From the NCBI GenBank assembly GCA_964059195.1, contig CAXKWD010000010.1, positions 1-64,000 of the forward strand: a DNA stretch of 64,000 nt. The letters run 5' to 3'. A program made the translations under genes and the position numbers. The number at the start of each line of letters is the position of its first letter. Position 1 is the stretch's first letter. Source of the DNA: Ectobius pallidus. Taxonomy: Eukaryota; Arthropoda; Insecta; Blattodea; Ectobiidae. Positions 61,746 through 64,000 of the stretch are shown piece after piece. The notes beneath the pieces were generated by a model. It was not told the origin of the DNA. It was given only the letters and a program-made list of their open reading frames with translations, and did no database searches.

Positions 61746-64000
61746 GATCAATACATACAATGAAAGTATCGGTGATATGCTAATGTCAAAACATGGGTTG
61801 TAAATTTTACTTTAATAGAAAGAATACTGTTGTCTAGCAATGAGTTTTAAAAGACGAAAGTGTTTCCTAGAATTGCCATTTTAAACCGGAAACTGTTGCC
61901 TAGCAATGCCATCAAAAAGAACTGTTGCTTAGCAAAGTAATTTTAAACACAATATTGCTACCTATTATAAACTTTTAAATAATATACTGTTGCGTAGCAA
62001 TGTCATTTTCAGACACAAAACTTTTACCTTTCAATGCATTTTTGATAGTCGAAACTTTTTCCTAGCAATGTAATTTTTAAAGACAATTTGACTGCCTAAC
62101 AATGTAATTTTTCTATCACGAAAGTTTTCCCTAGCCATGCCAGTCTAAAAAGAAACTGTAGCCTAGCAATGAAGTTTTAAAACACCTGACTGTTGCTTAG
62201 CAATGACATTTTGAACAAGAAACTGTAGCTTAGCAATGCCATCTCCAAATACGAAACTGTTGCCTAGCAATGTCATCTATAAGGAATAGTTTTTAATCCC
62301 TCAATGATCAATACATACAATGAAAATATCGGTGATATGCTAATGGCAAAACATGGGTTGTAAATTTTGCTTTAATAGAAAGAATACTGTTGCCTAGCAA
62401 TGAGTTTTAAAACACGAAAGTGTTGCCTAGCAATTCCATTTTAAACCGAAAACTGTTGCCAAGCAATGTCATAAAAAAGAACTGTTGCTTAGTAATGTCA
62501 TTTTTAAACACAATATTGCTACCTATTATAAACTTTTAAATAATATACTGTTGCGTAGCAATGTCAATCTCTGACACGAAACCTTTACCTTTCAATGCAT
62601 TTTTCAAAGTCGAAGCTTCTTCCTAGCAATGTAATTTTTAAAGACAATTTTGCTGCCTAACAATGTAATTTTTCTATCACGAATGTTTTGCCTAGCCATG
62701 CCAGTCTAAACCGGAAACTGTTGCCTAGCAATGAAGTTTTAAAACACCTGACTGTTGCTTAGCAATGACATTTTGAATAAGAAACTGTAGCTTAGCAATG
62801 CCATCTCCAAATACGAAACTGTAGCCTAGCAATGTCATCTATAAGGTTTAGCCTTTAATCCCTCAATGATCAATACATACAATGAAAATATCGGTGATAT
62901 GCTAATGGCATAACAGGGGTTGTAAATTTTTCTTTAAAATAAATGAATACTGTTGCCTAGCAATGAGTTTTAAAACACGAAGGTTTTGCCTAGCAATGCC
63001 ATTTTAAACCAGAAACTGTTGCCTAGCAATGCCATCAAAAACAACTGTTGCTTAGCAATGTAATTTTAAACACAATATTGCTACCTATTATAAAAATTTA
63101 AAAAGTATACCGTTGCGTAGCAATGTCAATATCAGACAAAACTTTTACCTTTCAATGCATTTTTCAATGTCGAAACTTTTTCCTAGCAATGTAATCTTTA
63201 AAGACAATTTGGCTGCCTAACAATGTAATTTTTCTATCACGAAAGGTTTGCCTAGCAATGCCAGTCTAAACCGGAAACTGTTGCCTAGCAATTAAGTTTT
63301 AAAACACCTGACTGTTGCTTAGCAATGACATTTAGAATAAGAAACTGTAGCTTAGGAATGCCATCTCCAAATACGAAACTATTGCCTAGCAATGTCATCT
63401 ATAAGGAATAGCCTTTAATCCCTCAATGATCAATACATACAATGAAAATATCGGTGATATGCTAATGGCATAACAGGGGTTGTAAATTTTTCTTTAATAG
63501 AAAGAATACTGTTCCCTAGCAATGAGATTTAAAACACGAGAGTGTTGCCTAGCAATGCCATTTTAAACCCGAAACTGCTGCCTAGCAATGTCATCAAAAA
63601 GAACTGTTGCTTAGCAATGTCATTTTTAAACACAATATTGCTACCTATTAAAAGCTTTTAAAAAAGATACTGTTGCGTAGCAATGTCAATTTCTGACACG
63701 AAACCTTTACCTTTCAATGCATTTTTCAAAGTCGAAGCTTCTTCCTAGCAATGTAATTTTTAAAGACAATTTGGCTGCCTAACAATGTAATTTTTCTATC
63801 ACGAATGTTTTGCCTAGCCATGCCAGTCTAAACCGGAAACTGTTGCCTATCAATGAAGTTTTAAAACACCTGACTGTTGCTTAGCAATGACATTTAGAAT
63901 AAGAACCTGTAGCTTAGCAATGCCATCTCCAAATACGAAACTGTTGCCTAGCAATGTCATCTATAAGGAATAGCCTTTAATCCCTCAATGATCAATACAT
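61746..64000 (+). repeat. Higher-order unit 5, partial
   Basis: A fifth copy starts with the AGTATCGGTG monomer at 61765 and follows the same order (AAAATAAATGAATAC near 62937, the GTTCCCTAGCAATGAG type after 63428) until the window ends. Confidence 0.85.

Larger units (their letters stand above)
33923..64000 (+). repeat. Satellite block B: ~561-bp monomers in higher-order units
   Basis: This continues the same array in the same orientation, with no gene visible. Anchors lie at 34394, 34955, 35516, 36077, 36637, 37198, 37758, 38320, 38880, 39442, 40004, 40566, 41127, 41687, 42576, 43137, 43697, 44258, 44820, 45380, 45942, 46502, 47064, 47626, 48188, 48748, 49309, 49869, 50430, 50990, 51552, 52112, 52674, 53236, 53796, 54685, 55246, 55806, 56367, 56929, 57489, 58051, 58611, 59173, 59736, 60297, 60857, 61746, 62306, 62868, 63428 and 63990. 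Spacing is 560-563 bp apart from three 889-bp units. Repeated blocks several kb apart differ by only a few bases on visual comparison, closer than adjacent monomers are to each other. The array runs off the right edge. Confidence 0.97.

Overview
This window is a metazoan-type satellite DNA array, about 55 kb of AT-rich tandem repeat, interrupted by one nearly intact LTR retrotransposon of the Ty3/gypsy (Metaviridae) type. No host protein-coding gene, rRNA, tRNA or CRISPR array is visible. The eukaryotic reading rests on the Ty3-type gag-pol element, the multi-level satellite and the LTR signals. An invertebrate host is my guess; nothing in the sequence fixes the taxon.

Layout: 1-24909 is satellite block A; 24910-33922 is the retrotransposon; 33923-64000 is satellite block B. 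The insertion is flanked by a 4-bp AGCA duplication, and removing the element plus one AGCA rejoins a satellite monomer in perfect phase. All repeats run head to tail in one orientation. Three levels of repetition are visible: subunits of about 34 bp sharing a core like CTGTTGCCTAGCAATG; monomers of 559-563 bp built from about 14 subunits plus an ~85-bp segment lacking that core (anchor GATCAATACATAC); and higher-order units of several kb whose copies look almost identical. I located 96 monomer anchors. Five monomers are 888-889 bp long and share one out-of-register fusion junction. Block B is built from higher-order units of 7622, 5610, 6499 and 4817 bp, which differ by whole-monomer gains and losses.

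The retrotransposon has matching LTRs of 1072 bp that differ at one position I could find, a primer binding site two bases after the 5' LTR, a gag ORF (705 codons), and a pol ORF in the -1 frame carrying protease, reverse transcriptase, RNase H and integrase with catalytic residues in place. There is no env and no chromodomain. Gag has a long coiled coil and an Asn/Arg/Gly-rich tail instead of a zinc knuckle. The gag-pol junction has a candidate slippery heptamer (GGAAAAC) touching the gag stop codon.

The most unusual point is at the element's ends. The only convincing polypurine tract lies 99 bp upstream of the start of the LTR homology, immediately before a TGTCAC sequence. The 3' LTR may therefore really begin at 32752, and the 5' LTR may lack its first 99 bp although it is flanked by a perfect target-site duplication. 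That would suggest an aberrant reverse-transcription product that still integrated. The satellite itself is notable for its record of unequal exchange at two registers, and for dense near-matches to the RFX X-box consensus.
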